64,000 bases of DNA. Source: Polyangia bacterium. Its GTDB lineage: Bacteria; Myxococcota_A; Polyangia; Polyangiales; JAUICN01. Position numbers and translations under genes: made by a program. The stretch spans positions 62,001 to 126,000 of the forward strand of contig JAUICN010000005.1 of assembly GCA_030427835.1 (NCBI GenBank), in the 5' to 3' direction. Numbering within the stretch: position 1 is the stretch's first letter; each line of letters begins with the position of its first letter. Below, in pieces: positions 54,911-64,000 of the stretch. The notes below the pieces were generated by a model that worked only from the letters and a program-made list of their open reading frames with translations, had not been told where the DNA came from and did not search any database.

Positions 54911-56481
54911 TGGACACCGCCGCACTTGAAACACAACTTGGGGATGTGGACGTATCACGCTGGTGGAACGCGGAGCGTTGCCACAGGGCGTTGGTGGATG
55001 GAGAGATTACGGCAGAACAATGGACCCGCCTTGCACTGACCTGGGCCCAGGAGGACGAACTGGGCACGTTTCTCTTTTTGGACGCGGAGGGTGCCCTTGC
55101 CCAGGCAACCCAGTTGGACCGACAGCGCGCGGGTGGCGAGACCCTGGGCCCCCTGGCGGGAATGACGCTCGCACTCAAGGACAACATTTGCACCCTTGGG
55201 GCGACCACGTCCTGCGGATCCCGTATTCTGGAGGGGTACCTTCCCCCCTTTGATGCCACGGTGGTGGAACGCCTTCGAAGGGCAGGAGCCGTGATCGTTG
55301 GCAAAACAAACATGGATGAGTTTGCCATGGGGTCCTCAAACGAAAACTCGGCCTACGGTAACGTGCACAACCCCTGGAACCGGGATAGGGCACCGGGCGG
55401 ATCTTCTGGAGGATCGGCTGTGGCCACCGCCGCAGGGATGGTGAGCTGTTCCCTGGGCAGCGACACCGGTGGTTCGGTGCGGCAGCCGGGTGCGTTTTGT
55501 GGTGTGACAGCGGTGAAGCCTACCTACGGGCGGGTATCGAGGTACGGGCTGGTGGCCTTTGCTTCTTCGCTGGATCAAATCGGCCCGTTTGCACGTAGCG
55601 CCCGGGACGCGGCGAATGTTCTGCAAGTTATTGCGGGAGATGACCCACGGGATGCCACTTGTTCATCCCGGCCGGTGGACGACTACGTGGGTGCCTGCGG
55701 TCAACCGGTGAAGGGCATGCGTGTGGGCCTGTTGCGCACAGGGGACGGGGACGAACCCGGTGTGAAGGTGGCCATGGGCAACGCGGTGGCCGCACTCAAG
55801 GAATTGGGATGTGACGTGGTGGATGTGGAGCTGCCCCATGCCAAATACGGCGTGTCGGTGTACTACCTGGTGGCCACCGCGGAGGCCTCGAGCAACCTGG
55901 CCCGCTTTGATGGTATGCGGTACGGCCTGCGTGTGACCGGGGAGGATCTTACGGACACCTACAACAGCACGCGTGCACGGGGCTTTGGCCCGGAGGTGCA
56001 ACGGAGGATTATGCTGGGCACCTACGCCCTGTCCGCAGGTTACTACGACGCCTACTACATGAAGGCCCAGAAGGTACGCACGTTGATGGCCCAGGATTTT
56101 GAAAAGGCCTTTGTGGACTGCGACGTGGTTCTTTCGCCCACCTCACCCACCACCGCGTTTAAGTTGGGAGAGCGCACCCGGGACCCGCTTTCCATGTACC
56201 TGGCGGACGTGTACACCTTGCCGGCGAGCCTGGCGGGGTTGCCTGCGGTGAGTGTTCCCTGCGGCTTTGACGACGAGGGACTCCCGGTGGGCATGCAGAT
56301 GGTGGCGCCCGCATTTGAGGAATCCCGTTTGTTCACGCTTGCCCATGCCTACGAGCAGGTCACCGAGTGGAACCAACGCCACCCGGACGTGGCCAGCGCT
56401 GGAAAGACCACTGCTGGGAAGGCCAGCGCTGGGAAAGCCACCGCTGGGAAGGCCACTGCTGGCAAGGGAGGTGCCGCATGA
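54910..56481 (+). CDS. gatA: Asp/Glu-tRNA amidotransferase subunit A with repeat tail
   Basis: 523-residue amidase that makes ammonia from glutamine for transamidation. Catalytic triad by homology: Lys90 (LALKDNI), cis-Ser165 and Ser189 ([29 protein letters not shown]). The last ~30 residues carry five copies of a 15-base repeat encoding TAGK/SAGK pentads, a lysine-alanine tail outside the amidase fold. TGA overlaps gatB's ATG. Confidence 0.95.
   Translation: MDTAALETQLGDVDVSRWWNAERCHRALVDGEITAEQWTRLALTWAQEDELGTFLFLDAEGALAQATQLDRQRAGGETLGPLAGMTLALKDNICTLGATTSCGSRILEGYLPPFDATVVERLRRAGAVIVGKTNMDEFAMGSSNENSAYGNVHNPWNRDRAPGGSSGGSAVATAAGMVSCSLGSDTGGSVRQPGAFCGVTAVKPTYGRVSRYGLVAFASSLDQIGPFARSARDAANVLQVIAGDDPRDATCSSRPVDDYVGACGQPVKGMRVGLLRTGDGDEPGVKVAMGNAVAALKELGCDVVDVELPHAKYGVSVYYLVATAEASSNLARFDGMRYGLRVTGEDLTDTYNSTRARGFGPEVQRRIMLGTYALSAGYYDAYYMKAQKVRTLMAQDFEKAFVDCDVVLSPTSPTTAFKLGERTRDPLSMYLADVYTLPASLAGLPAVSVPCGFDDEGLPVGMQMVAPAFEESRLFTLAHAYEQVTEWNQRHPDVASAGKTTAGKASAGKATAGKATAGKGGAA
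56395..56469 (+). repeat. 15-bp tandem repeat, 5 copies, in the gatA tail
   Basis: Five in-frame units, e.g. actgctgggaaggcc and agcgctgggaaagcc, differing at three or four sites; encodes [24 protein letters not shown]-like sequence at the GatA C-terminus. Confidence 0.9.
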
Positions 56482-57941
56482 GCATTGCCTACGAACCCAC
56501 CATTGGGCTTGAGGTGCACGCCCAGTTGAACACGTGCACCAAGCTGTTCTGCCGGTGCTCCACAGACTACGGGGCGCCCCCGAACGACAACATCTGCCCT
56601 ACGTGCCTGGGGCTGCCTGGCGCCCTTCCCTCGCCCAACCGGCAGGCGGTGGAGCTTGCCATTCGTGCCGGCAGGGCCCTGCACTGCACGATTCGTGGCA
56701 AGAGCGTATTTGCACGCAAGAACTACTTTTACCCGGACCTGCCCAAGGGCTACCAGATCTCCCAGTTCGAGTTGCCGCTCTGCGAGGATGGTCACGTGGA
56801 CATTGAAGTGGGTGGCGAAACGCGGCGCATTCGTATTCAACGCATTCACATGGAGGAGGACGCCGCAAAGAACATCCATGGTGCAGGCCAAACCGGCACC
56901 ACCTGGGTGGACTACAACCGTGCATGCACACCGTTGATCGAGATCGTGACGCACCCGGACCTGCGCAATGCCGACGAGACGGAAGCCTACCTGAAGAAGC
57001 TGCGGGAAATCCTGATGTTTACCCAGGTGAACGACGGCAACCTAGAAGAAGGTTCCTTTCGTTGTGATGCGAACGTTTCCATCAAGCCGGTGGGCCGCGA
57101 GGAGCTGGGAACGCGCGCGGAGTTGAAAAACATCAACTCCTTTAAGTTTGTGAAGAAGGCCATCGATTTTGAGATCGTACGGCAGGAGGCCCTGATCTCC
57201 GGTGGCGGGACCGTCGTGCAGGAGACCCGTGGCTGGAGCGAGGGAGACGGCAAAACCTTTTCCATGCGCACCAAGGAAGAGGCCCATGACTACCGGTACT
57301 TCCCTGACCCGGACCTGCCTCCCCTGGTGGTCACCGAGGATCAGGTGGCGCGGGTGGAAAGCGAATTGCCGGAGCTTCCGGAGGCAAAGCGGGCGCGGTG
57401 GCAAACGGAGCTTGGGCTCACCGAGTACGATGCGGTGGTGCTCACGGGCCACCCCGTGCTGGCGACCTACCTGGAGGACACGGTGGCTGCCTTGCAGGCC
57501 GAGTTGAACGGAGATCTCAAGAAAGTTGGCAAGAAGGTTGCGAACTTCTTACAGGGTGAGGTGCTGCAGCATGTGAAAACCGATGGGCTTCACGGTGAAG
57601 TTCCAGTGCCCCCCGGGGGATTGGCAGAGCTGTTGGTGCTGGTGGAGAACGCCACCATCAACGGTAAGATTGCCAAGGACGTGGTGGTCGAGATGATCGA
57701 GACCGGCCGCGGTGCGAAAGCTATTGTAGAGAAACGCGGTTTGGCCCAGGTGACGGACACCGGCGCGATTCAATCCGAGATCGACGCCATTGTCGCAGCC
57801 CACCCCAAGGAAGTGGAAGCCTACCGCTGCGGCAAGGAAAACCTCATCGGCTTCTTTGTGGGCCAGGTCATGAAAGCCACCAAGGGCAAAGCGAATCCGA
57901 AGGTGGTGAATGAGTTGCTGCGTGCATCACTGAAGGGTTGA
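56478..57941 (+). CDS. gatB: Asp/Glu-tRNA amidotransferase subunit B
   Basis: 487-residue kinase/transferase subunit that activates and amidates the mischarged aminoacyl-t[23 protein letters not shown] with the following CRCS and NDNICPTC form the zinc site; [28 protein letters not shown] and the YqeY-like tail ([20 protein letters not shown]) are typical. GGGAGG precedes ATG 56478, which overlaps the gatA stop. Confidence 0.96.
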   Translation: MSIAYEPTIGLEVHAQLNTCTKLFCRCSTDYGAPPNDNICPTCLGLPGALPSPNRQAVELAIRAGRALHCTIRGKSVFARKNYFYPDLPKGYQISQFELPLCEDGHVDIEVGGETRRIRIQRIHMEEDAAKNIHGAGQTGTTWVDYNRACTPLIEIVTHPDLRNADETEAYLKKLREILMFTQVNDGNLEEGSFRCDANVSIKPVGREELGTRAELKNINSFKFVKKAIDFEIVRQEALISGGGTVVQETRGWSEGDGKTFSMRTKEEAHDYRYFPDPDLPPLVVTEDQVARVESELPELPEAKRARWQTELGLTEYDAVVLTGHPVLATYLEDTVAALQAELNGDLKKVGKKVANFLQGEVLQHVKTDGLHGEVPVPPGGLAELLVLVENATINGKIAKDVVVEMIETGRGAKAIVEKRGLAQVTDTGAIQSEIDAIVAAHPKEVEAYRCGKENLIGFFVGQVMKATKGKANPKVVNELLRASLKG

Positions 57942-57958
57942 TGGGCAATTGCTCAATG

Positions 57959-57976
57959 TTCTAACGAATGTTAGAA
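57959..57976 (+). promoter_or_regulatory. Inverted repeat operator of the toxin-antitoxin operon
   Basis: TTCTAAC-gaat-GTTAGAA, a perfect 7-base palindrome with 4-base spacer, ends 7 bases before the antitoxin ATG. AbrB-type antitoxins autoregulate at such sites. Confidence 0.65.
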
Positions 57977-57983
57977 TACTGGG

Positions 57984-58208
57984 ATGTTGAAAGTGAAGCT
58001 GACGTCGGTGGGGAACTCGGTGGGGGTCGTGCTTCCGAAGGAAGCGCTTGGGCACATGCAGGCCCAAAAGGGTGACGTGTTGTACCTGGTGGAGACTCCA
58101 GAGGGCTACACCTTAACGCCGTACGACCCGGAGTTCGAAGCCCAAATGGAGGCGAGTGAGGATCTCATGCATCGCTACAAGAACGCCCTGCACGAACTAG
58201 CGAAGTAG
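57984..58208 (+). CDS. AbrB/MazE-type antitoxin
   Basis: 74-residue protein with a swapped-hairpin AbrB fold: VKLTSVGNSVGVVLPKEALG is the typical DNA-binding strand pair; the acidic tail (EGYTLTPYDPEFEAQMEASE) would cover the toxin. Paired with a Doc gene 9 bases downstream. A palindrome in front suggests autorepression. Confidence 0.88.
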   Translation: MLKVKLTSVGNSVGVVLPKEALGHMQAQKGDVLYLVETPEGYTLTPYDPEFEAQMEASEDLMHRYKNALHELAK

Positions 58209-58217
58209 GGTCTACGC

Positions 58218-58637
58218 ATGATTAAGCTCGCACAGGCTCCCGTTTGGTTGGTGCCCAACGTGGTTCTCGCATTCCATGGAAAGCTGATTTCTACCCATGG
58301 TGGCTTGCCTGGAGTTCGTGACCGAAACCTTTTGGCCTCTGCATTGGACAGGCTGCAAAACGCGTTTCACTACGAAGACCCCAAACCCACACTGTTTCAA
58401 TTGGCGGCGTTGTATGCCCACTGCATTGCAAGAAATCACCCCTTTGTGGACGGGAACAAACGGACGGCTTTCCTGGCTGCCGCTGTTTTTCTGGAACGCA
58501 ATGGCCAAGGCCTTGGAGCGAGCGAAGGGGAAACCGTGACGGTGTTTCAAGGCCTGGCCGCGGGGACGGTGGACGAGGAGGATTTGGCCGTTTGGCTTGA
58601 GGGAAATTGTGAAATGCGACAGGGGCTCCCAGGATGA
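58218..58637 (+). CDS. doc: Doc-family (Fic fold) toxin
   Basis: 139 residues. The motif [20 protein letters not shown] matches the Doc signature (H74 to R82), and the N-terminus [20 protein letters not shown] is the death-on-curing start. Known Doc toxins phosphorylate EF-Tu. The ATGA at the end overlaps the mtnA start, so the toxin is coupled to a metabolic gene. Confidence 0.9.
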   Translation: MIKLAQAPVWLVPNVVLAFHGKLISTHGGLPGVRDRNLLASALDRLQNAFHYEDPKPTLFQLAALYAHCIARNHPFVDGNKRTAFLAAAVFLERNGQGLGASEGETVTVFQGLAAGTVDEEDLAVWLEGNCEMRQGLPG

Positions 58638-59683
58638 ATGATTGGTTTGTGGTGCGGTTTGAGGTGGACTCGGGTGAGGTGGTGCTGTTGGATCAGCGTC
58701 GGTTGCCTGGGGAAGTGCACTACCTGAGGTGCGGGACGCTCGACCAGGTGGCGGATGGGATTCGGGATATGGTGGTGCGGGGGGCGCCGGCCATTGGGCT
58801 GACGGCGGCCTACGGCATGGTGATGCACGCCAGGCAGGAGCTGGATTCTGGGGAGCGCTCCGACGCTTCGACATTTTTGGTGACCCTGGGTGCGGTGGGC
58901 AAGGCCTTGAACGCCACGCGACCTACGGCGGTGAATCTGAGTTGGGCTGTGGCGCGCATGGCGCGCAAGGCAAGCGAGGTGGCTTCGCTGGATCCCAAAT
59001 CGCGGTACCAGGCCATGCTTGGCGAAGCGCGCGCCATGCACCAAGAGGACGCACAGGCCTGCCACACCATGGGAAAACTCGGCGCGGAGGATGTTCCGGA
59101 AGGCGCCACGGTGCTCACCCACTGCAATGCGGGTGCGCTCGCGACGGGAGGATACGGGACCGCACTTGGGGTGATTCGCGCGGCACACGAAGCTGGGAAG
59201 AACATCCGGGTCTTGGCCTGCGAAACGCGGCCCTACCTGCAGGGGGCACGATTGACGGCCTGGGAGCTGCACCAGGATGGGATCCCGGTGGAGGTGATCT
59301 GCGACAACATGGCTGGTCACTTGATGTCCCGCGGTGAGGTGCAGTTTGTGGTGGTGGGCGCGGACCGCGTGGCCGCCAACGGGGATGTGGCCAATAAAGT
59401 CGGCACCTATTCACACGCGGTGTTGGCCAACCACCACGGTATTCCGTTCACGGTAGCGGCCCCCTGGAGCACGGTGGACGTGCGCACGGCCACCGGATCC
59501 GACATTGAAATCGAACAACGCCCCCCAGACGAGGTGGCACGTTGTGGCGACAGGATTGTGGTGCCCCAAGGGGTCCCGTGCCGTCATCCGGCATTTGACG
59601 TCACCCCCGCCAATTTCATCGACGCGCTCTACACCGACCGGGGCAGGTTTGAACCGAAGGGTGGGTGGGTGCTTCCAGGTTGA
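58634..59683 (+). CDS. mtnA: S-methyl-5-thioribose-1-phosphate isomerase
   Basis: 349-residue enzyme of the methionine salvage pathway, isomerising methylthioribose-1-phosphate to methylthioribulose-1-phosphate. Catalytic Cys164 ([20 protein letters not shown]) and Asp244 ([20 protein letters not shown]) are present, as is [16 protein letters not shown] overlaps the Doc stop. No other mtn gene lies in the window. Confidence 0.95.
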   Translation: MNDWFVVRFEVDSGEVVLLDQRRLPGEVHYLRCGTLDQVADGIRDMVVRGAPAIGLTAAYGMVMHARQELDSGERSDASTFLVTLGAVGKALNATRPTAVNLSWAVARMARKASEVASLDPKSRYQAMLGEARAMHQEDAQACHTMGKLGAEDVPEGATVLTHCNAGALATGGYGTALGVIRAAHEAGKNIRVLACETRPYLQGARLTAWELHQDGIPVEVICDNMAGHLMSRGEVQFVVVGADRVAANGDVANKVGTYSHAVLANHHGIPFTVAAPWSTVDVRTATGSDIEIEQRPPDEVARCGDRIVVPQGVPCRHPAFDVTPANFIDALYTDRGRFEPKGGWVLPG

Positions 59684-59723
59684 GCCATGGCAACTCACAA
59701 CCTTGGCGGCAACGCCTGGAATG

Positions 59724-61238
59724 TCAGTCCTGATCTGGGCAGTCGCAGCCATCTTTCGTGGGCGGGCTACAAGCGAGGGTGCTGTGTAGCGCGACTTCGT
59801 GGTCAAGGCCGCTCACCACACCTTCAAGGTAGGTTGTGGGATCTTCGGTGTAGGTGTTGAAACCATCCAGCAAGGAGGCCTCAAACCGGTTGAGGTGGGG
59901 GAGGTTGCGCAGGAGGTATTCAGCATCGACAAGGCGAACACGAAACGGGGCGTCACGTTTCAGATCTCGGACTCGGTTGCACCCCAAGGTAAGGACCTCC
60001 AGGCTTTTCACCACAGCCAGCCCTCGAATGCCGTAGGTATCGGGTGTATCTGAGGGTGCGCCTGCGACGGAACTCATGATGTGAAGCTCCGTGATACCTG
60101 TGCCCACCAACCACTGCCCCAAAATCGACGGCAGGCAACGATCGCCCTTGCACTTGATGACTAGCTCCTTGGCGCCGGTGTTTTTCAACACCGTCTGGAA
60201 CTCAGACCTGCGCTGCTTGTCGCCGTCGACTTCCACATCTTCACTAGAGATTCGTTGCACGTGCAAACGGTGGGAGATGTTTGCGATGGGAAGCCAAACG
60301 TCCCCCGTGGTTCGTAGGGATTCGAGCCGAAGTTCTTTGGACAGGGAAAGCCCGGCCACGTTGCTCACCCGCAGCTCCGATAGGTCCGGCACGTCGGAAA
60401 GTGGCGTTAAATCGTAGGTTTGTCGCAGGTTGTTCAACGCAAGGATGCCAAGACCGGGCGTCATGCGAAGCGGTGCCAAGTCACCAAACTCCGTGGTCTC
60501 GCAGCAGTTGTCTAGAAGTATCCCGATGATTCCCACATATCGGGCGGCTCTCTGTAGGTGATCGACTTCTGTCGAAGCGAACTTCCCGTGGCTGACCCCG
60601 TGCAGGGACGCCACGCCTGCGACCGAATGCCAAAGTTGGTCCTGCCTATCTTCATGTCTCTTGGTGAGGCCCGTGGGAACGATTCCATTCTTCGAACGAT
60701 CCTCGCTACAGGCGTGGATGTTGCCCTCGTCGTTGATGAAGAAATAGCGTTCTGTGGGCACCAGCGTTGGATGTTCACCGTGGCGGTCAACCCAGAAATT
60801 GATGTGAACGGTGGGAGTTTTCCGTGTGTTTTTTGAGGACACGACCACCAGTTCCACCGCGACCACCGGTCCGCCTTCTCCCTCGGTGCGCACATTCCAT
60901 TGGATGGTTTGGATGTCAGAGTGCTCCCACTGCTGGGTAAGCCTGGTCTTCAGCCGATCAACCGTTGTGGTCATTTTTGAACCCGCGCCCTTGATCAACC
61001 CCACAAGGTCGTCGCCGTCGTCCGCAAGTACGGCGCCCAGGTTGCCTTGCAATTCCTTCGCCATGCTGGAAAAAGGTGGTTGGCTCAGGGGCGTACACAG
61101 GCGGTGGGTGCCCGGTGCTTTCGGTGCGGCGAACTCGTGAATCGGCTCGGCGGTACATCCCGCAAGGAATAGGTTTGCCAGTATGGTGGCCATCGTGATG
61201 GACCGCCAAACGTCTTTTAAAATGAGCATTGTTCGCAT
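59724..61238 (-). CDS. Lipoprotein of unknown function, paralogue A
   Basis: About 504 residues. Signal MRTMLILKDVWRSITMATIL with lipobox LAGC at Cys28 marks a lipoprotein. After a start like CTPLSQPPFSSMAKEL, it shows conserved blocks PTVHINFWVDRHGEHPTLVP, TERYFFIND, LDNCCETTEFGDLAPLRM and an LRR-like middle (DLTPLSDVPDLSEL, ITELHIMSSVAG, LEVLTLGCNRVRD), ending in CDC. Aligns over its full length with the downstream-coded neighbour at 61339. Family unrecognised; cysteines are conserved between the copies. The start ATG 61238 is a choice, 61229 also possible. Confidence 0.75.
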   Translation of the reverse strand: MRTMLILKDVWRSITMATILANLFLAGCTAEPIHEFAAPKAPGTHRLCTPLSQPPFSSMAKELQGNLGAVLADDGDDLVGLIKGAGSKMTTTVDRLKTRLTQQWEHSDIQTIQWNVRTEGEGGPVVAVELVVVSSKNTRKTPTVHINFWVDRHGEHPTLVPTERYFFINDEGNIHACSEDRSKNGIVPTGLTKRHEDRQDQLWHSVAGVASLHGVSHGKFASTEVDHLQRAARYVGIIGILLDNCCETTEFGDLAPLRMTPGLGILALNNLRQTYDLTPLSDVPDLSELRVSNVAGLSLSKELRLESLRTTGDVWLPIANISHRLHVQRISSEDVEVDGDKQRRSEFQTVLKNTGAKELVIKCKGDRCLPSILGQWLVGTGITELHIMSSVAGAPSDTPDTYGIRGLAVVKSLEVLTLGCNRVRDLKRDAPFRVRLVDAEYLLRNLPHLNRFEASLLDGFNTYTEDPTTYLEGVVSGLDHEVALHSTLACSPPTKDGCDCPDQD

Positions 61239-61338
61239 TTCCAACCAAAACCTTCCACGTTCCAGATACCGCAATACGTGTGCCAACCCACTTCAAGGCG
61301 AAACAAACCCCACAAGGGGGTCTGGGGTCGTTGGGTTG

Positions 61339-62856
61339 TCAGTTCTTACCGGCGCAGTCGCAATCGTCTCCGGTCGGGATGGGGCATGCAAGGGCGTCAC
61401 CCAATCGAATGTCTCTGTCGAGCTCTTGGATCACCTTGCCAAGGTACTCTGTTGGATCCTCTGAGATCACGTTGAACCCGTCGGACAGGGAGCCCGCAAA
61501 CGTGGTTAGGCTGGGGAGGTTTCGCAACAGGTATTCTGCGTCCACCAGGCGGACATGAAACGGCATGTCTTCGTCGCGGTCACGTACTCGGTTGCAGCCC
61601 AGGTCGAGGACCTGCAATGTTTTCACCTCAGCGAATGCCCGGATACCGTAGTTCACCTCGGTATCGGACGGAGCCCCGGCCACCGAACTTCCGATGTGGA
61701 GTTCCGTGATTCCAGTGCCCTCAAGCCAGGAGCTGAGGATGGAGGGTAGGCAGTGGTGGCCTTTGCACTTGATCCCTAGTGTTAGGGTGCTTGTGTTTTT
61801 GAGCAAGGTTTGAAAGGCAATCTTGCTATCGTTGTCCTCGATGACATCGATACCTTCAACATGGATTTCTTGCAATCGCAGGTTCTGGGAGATTGCAGCC
61901 GCGGGACGCCAGGACGCTTCCCTGAGTCGAACGGACCGAATGGCGAGTTGTTCAGATAGTGTGAATGCCGCGACCTGTATTGCTCGGATCTCCATGAGTC
62001 GTGGAACATTTGACAGGGGTGTGAGGTCGTAGGTGTACAGCGGGTTGTTCAGCTCGAGTATCCCGAGGTGGGGTGCCATGCGAAGGGGTGCCAGGTCGTT
62101 GAAATCGGTGGTTTCACAGCAGTTGTCCAAACCGATCATTGTGATTCCAAGCCCCGTTGTTTTTCGCTGCAGATGATCGATACCCGTGGATTCGAACATC
62201 CCTTGGCTGATCCCGTGCAATGAGGACACGCCCGCGCTTGAATGCCAAAGTTGCCAATCCCTATCTCCAAAATCCGTCGCGAGCTTTCCGGGGATGATCT
62301 CTACTCGCCCACGGTTTTCACTGCAGGCATGAATGCTCCCCCCGTCATCAACAAAGAAGTACCGCTCCGTGGGTATCAGTTTGGGTGTCTCCCCGCTGCG
62401 ATCCACCCAGAAGTTCAAGTGCACCGTGGGCGTCTCCAAGGTGTCTTTAGAAGAAGAAACGACGAGCTCCACCGCAAACGCGGGACCTTCATCTTCAAGA
62501 ACGCGCACGTTCCATTGGATGGACTCGATGGCAGGGTGCCCCCATTTTGAGGCAAGCTTGGTTTTGAACCCCTGGACCGCAGTATTCATTTTTGCGTCCA
62601 CGTCACCGATCCATACGGGGAGCTTCTCACCGGAATCCGCTAGTACGGACCCAAGGATTTCTTCCAGCTCTGTGGCCAGGGTCGAATAGGGGGACTGTTC
62701 TAGGGGGGTGCAAAATGGGTTTGTGCCGGGGGATTTGTGCGTCCCCAGCCCAGGTGGCCCAACGGCACATCCAGCGAGCGCCAGGCCCACCCCCATGGTC
62801 AGGGTGGCGACCGCCCGAAGGCTCTCCACTTTCTGAAACCTCGGCGTATGAAACAT
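61339..62856 (-). CDS. Lipoprotein of unknown function, paralogue B
   Basis: About 505 residues. MFHTPRFQKVESLRAVATLT then MGVGLALAGC gives a lipobox at Cys30; AAGGAG is 7 bases before ATG 62856. Blocks: CTPLEQSPYSTLATELEEI, VHLNFWVDRSGETPKLIPTE, LDNCCETTDFNDLAPLRM, KCKGHHCLPSILSSWL, GIRAFAEVKTLQVLDLGCNR. Same order as paralogue A, with strong similarity in the second half. A tandem duplication is clear. No function can be given; an envelope or surface role is inferred from the lipobox. Confidence 0.78.
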   Translation of the reverse strand: MFHTPRFQKVESLRAVATLTMGVGLALAGCAVGPPGLGTHKSPGTNPFCTPLEQSPYSTLATELEEILGSVLADSGEKLPVWIGDVDAKMNTAVQGFKTKLASKWGHPAIESIQWNVRVLEDEGPAFAVELVVSSSKDTLETPTVHLNFWVDRSGETPKLIPTERYFFVDDGGSIHACSENRGRVEIIPGKLATDFGDRDWQLWHSSAGVSSLHGISQGMFESTGIDHLQRKTTGLGITMIGLDNCCETTDFNDLAPLRMAPHLGILELNNPLYTYDLTPLSNVPRLMEIRAIQVAAFTLSEQLAIRSVRLREASWRPAAAISQNLRLQEIHVEGIDVIEDNDSKIAFQTLLKNTSTLTLGIKCKGHHCLPSILSSWLEGTGITELHIGSSVAGAPSDTEVNYGIRAFAEVKTLQVLDLGCNRVRDRDEDMPFHVRLVDAEYLLRNLPSLTTFAGSLSDGFNVISEDPTEYLGKVIQELDRDIRLGDALACPIPTGDDCDCAGKN

Positions 62857-63025
62857 GCCCATGCTCCTTTTTCTACGCAAAGCACGTGCCATCCTTTTTC
62901 GCCGTCAAAACAAACCAACTGGGGACCGCAAACCCCAGGAAGCGCTACACCCATGCCAACTGGAACAAAGGCGAGCTTGTGAACAGCGTGTACTGCCCCC
63001 GGTCACCCAGGTTGAGGAGATTCAC

Positions 63026-64000
63026 TTAGCTTTCGGTGAGCCAGAGGTCTTCGAAGGTTTCCCGGCGGCGGAGGGGGGTGGAAACGTTGCCGTCGATGAG
63101 GATTTCTGGGGGGCGCAGGCGGGCGTTGTATTGGCTGGCCATGCTCATGGCGTAGGCGCCGGCGCAGTCCAGGGCCAAAAGATCGCCACGTTGGGTGGGG
63201 GGAAGTTGGATGCCCTTGGCGAGGAAGTCCCCGCTTTCACATACCGGGCCCACCACATCTGCGGTGGTGGCTTCACCGTCACGCGGCTGCAGCACGACCA
63301 CGGGATGTTTGGCATCGTAGAGAGAGGGCCGAAGGAGCTCGGTCATGGCCCCGTCGACCACCACAAAGCGGTGGGACTTCTTGCCCTGGGGGCTCTGTTG
63401 CTTTTCAAACAGGACCTCGGTGAGCAGAATGCCGGCGTTACCCACAATGCATCGGCCGGGTTCAATGGCCACGTCCGTGTCGTCCGGTGTGAGGCCTGAG
63501 GCCCACAGGCCCTGCAGCACGGCAGCTCCGAAATCTGCCAGGGGTGGATAGGTTTCACCGTCGTAGGAGATGGGCCAGCCGCCGCCAGCATCCACCGTGG
63601 TGATGGGAGCACCCAGGCCCCGGCATTCCAGTGCAAAGCGGCCGGCAATCTCCACGGCTTCCCGAAGGGCCAAGGGTGTGCCGATTTGGGATCCAATGTG
63701 GCACGCGATCCCCTCGAGCTTGAGATGGGGCGACGCGATGGCCCTGCTTGCTGCCTGGCGAGCCACTTCGATTTCCATGCCGAATTTGGAGTTGTGCAAC
63801 CCCGTGGCGATGTAGGGGTGGGTTTGTGCATCCACGTTTGGGTTGACGCGCAGGGCGATGGGGGCCACCAGGTTTAGTTCCTGTGCCACCCGGGCGATGA
63901 CATCGATCTCAGGCAAGCTTTCGGCGTGGATGGCCCGTACGCCGACGCATAGGGCGTGGCGGAGTTCCTCTACCGTTTTGCCCACACCGCTGAAGATAAT
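63026..64000 (-). CDS. lysA: Diaminopimelate decarboxylase (5' part cut by window edge)
   Basis: PLP enzyme making L-lysine from meso-diaminopimelate. The frame enters from the right edge (IIFSGVGKTVEELRHAL) with no stop, so about 90 N-terminal residues including the PLP lysine are outside. Visible: LRVNPNVDAQTHPYIATG, NSKFGMEI, GIACHIGSQI, DAGGGWPISY, EPGRCIVGNAGILLT, VDGAMTELLRPSLYDA, GPVCESGDFLAK and CAGAYAMSMASQYNARLRPP. All catalytic landmarks fit. Orientation: the gene runs leftward. Confidence 0.96.
   Translation of the reverse strand: MIFSGVGKTVEELRHALCVGVRAIHAESLPEIDVIARVAQELNLVAPIALRVNPNVDAQTHPYIATGLHNSKFGMEIEVARQAASRAIASPHLKLEGIACHIGSQIGTPLALREAVEIAGRFALECRGLGAPITTVDAGGGWPISYDGETYPPLADFGAAVLQGLWASGLTPDDTDVAIEPGRCIVGNAGILLTEVLFEKQQSPQGKKSHRFVVVDGAMTELLRPSLYDAKHPVVVLQPRDGEATTADVVGPVCESGDFLAKGIQLPPTQRGDLLALDCAGAYAMSMASQYNARLRPPEILIDGNVSTPLRRRETFEDLWLTES

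Overview
The window is about 60% GC, densely coded and free of recognisable insertion sequences, phage genes or CRISPR arrays. It looks like ordinary chromosome of a free-living Gram-negative bacterium from the old delta-proteobacterial assemblage (Myxococcota or Bradymonadota-like). The reasons are the gene order rplM-rpsI-argC, several PilZ/TIGR02266-type proteins, a Hanks-type kinase with a C-terminal PEGA-like domain, an FHA-domain sigma-54 activator, a rpoN-hpf-rapZ cluster, lipoproteins and a complete isc/hsc operon. This placement is inference from gene content; no 16S rRNA gene is present.

Layout. 1-6300 (minus): translation operon thrS-infC-rpmI-rplT-pheS-pheT, with infC apparently starting at a rare AUC codon. 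6334-13940: tRNA-Val(GAC), an M23 envelope peptidase, a GT-C membrane glycosyltransferase, two convergent PilZ genes, then argC-rpsI-rplM. 14141-22206: plsB, rapZ-hpf-rpoN, and a zinc-ribbon membrane protein translationally coupled to an MFS exporter. 22347-29209: PilZ-like protein, Nudix hydrolase, conserved unknown, manA-GT2-polysaccharide deacetylase, a 164-bp element with 20-bp terminal inverted repeats, rnhA, a glutaredoxin and a GH113-like hydrolase. 29219-35872: enoyl-CoA hydratase, panB-panC, a Ser/Thr kinase, a cyclic-nucleotide-binding protein, a PEP synthase regulator, a small basic protein and tRNA-Arg(CCG).

35890-41572 (minus) is an Fe-S cluster operon whose first gene is a Cys-rich MerR-family regulator, in the place IscR usually occupies, followed by iscS-iscU-iscA-hscB-hscA-fdx. 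HscB has lost the HPD motif of its J domain. 41757-54355: comEC, a secreted unknown, a HemJ/CopD-like membrane protein, an SDR and a GNAT-like acyltransferase (together a candidate bacterial ceramide pair), fumC, an alkaline-phosphatase-superfamily lipoprotein, and a hybrid histidine kinase overlapping an FHA-sigma54 activator. 54614-57941: gatCAB, which suggests that Asn-tRNA and/or Gln-tRNA are made by transamidation. 57984-64000: an AbrB/Doc toxin-antitoxin pair coupled to mtnA, two tandem paralogous lipoproteins of unknown function, and lysA (cut by the window edge).

The points most worth following are the MerR-led isc operon together with the HPD-less HscB, the SDR/GNAT pair, the duplicated lipoproteins at 59724-62856, the inverted-repeat element at 27042-27205, and the recurrence of in-frame 15- or 18-bp tandem repeats in the disordered ends or linkers of many unrelated genes. 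No stretch longer than 300 bases lacks a gene; the longest gaps (54356-54613 and 18226-18470) show no ORF or RNA that I can recognise.
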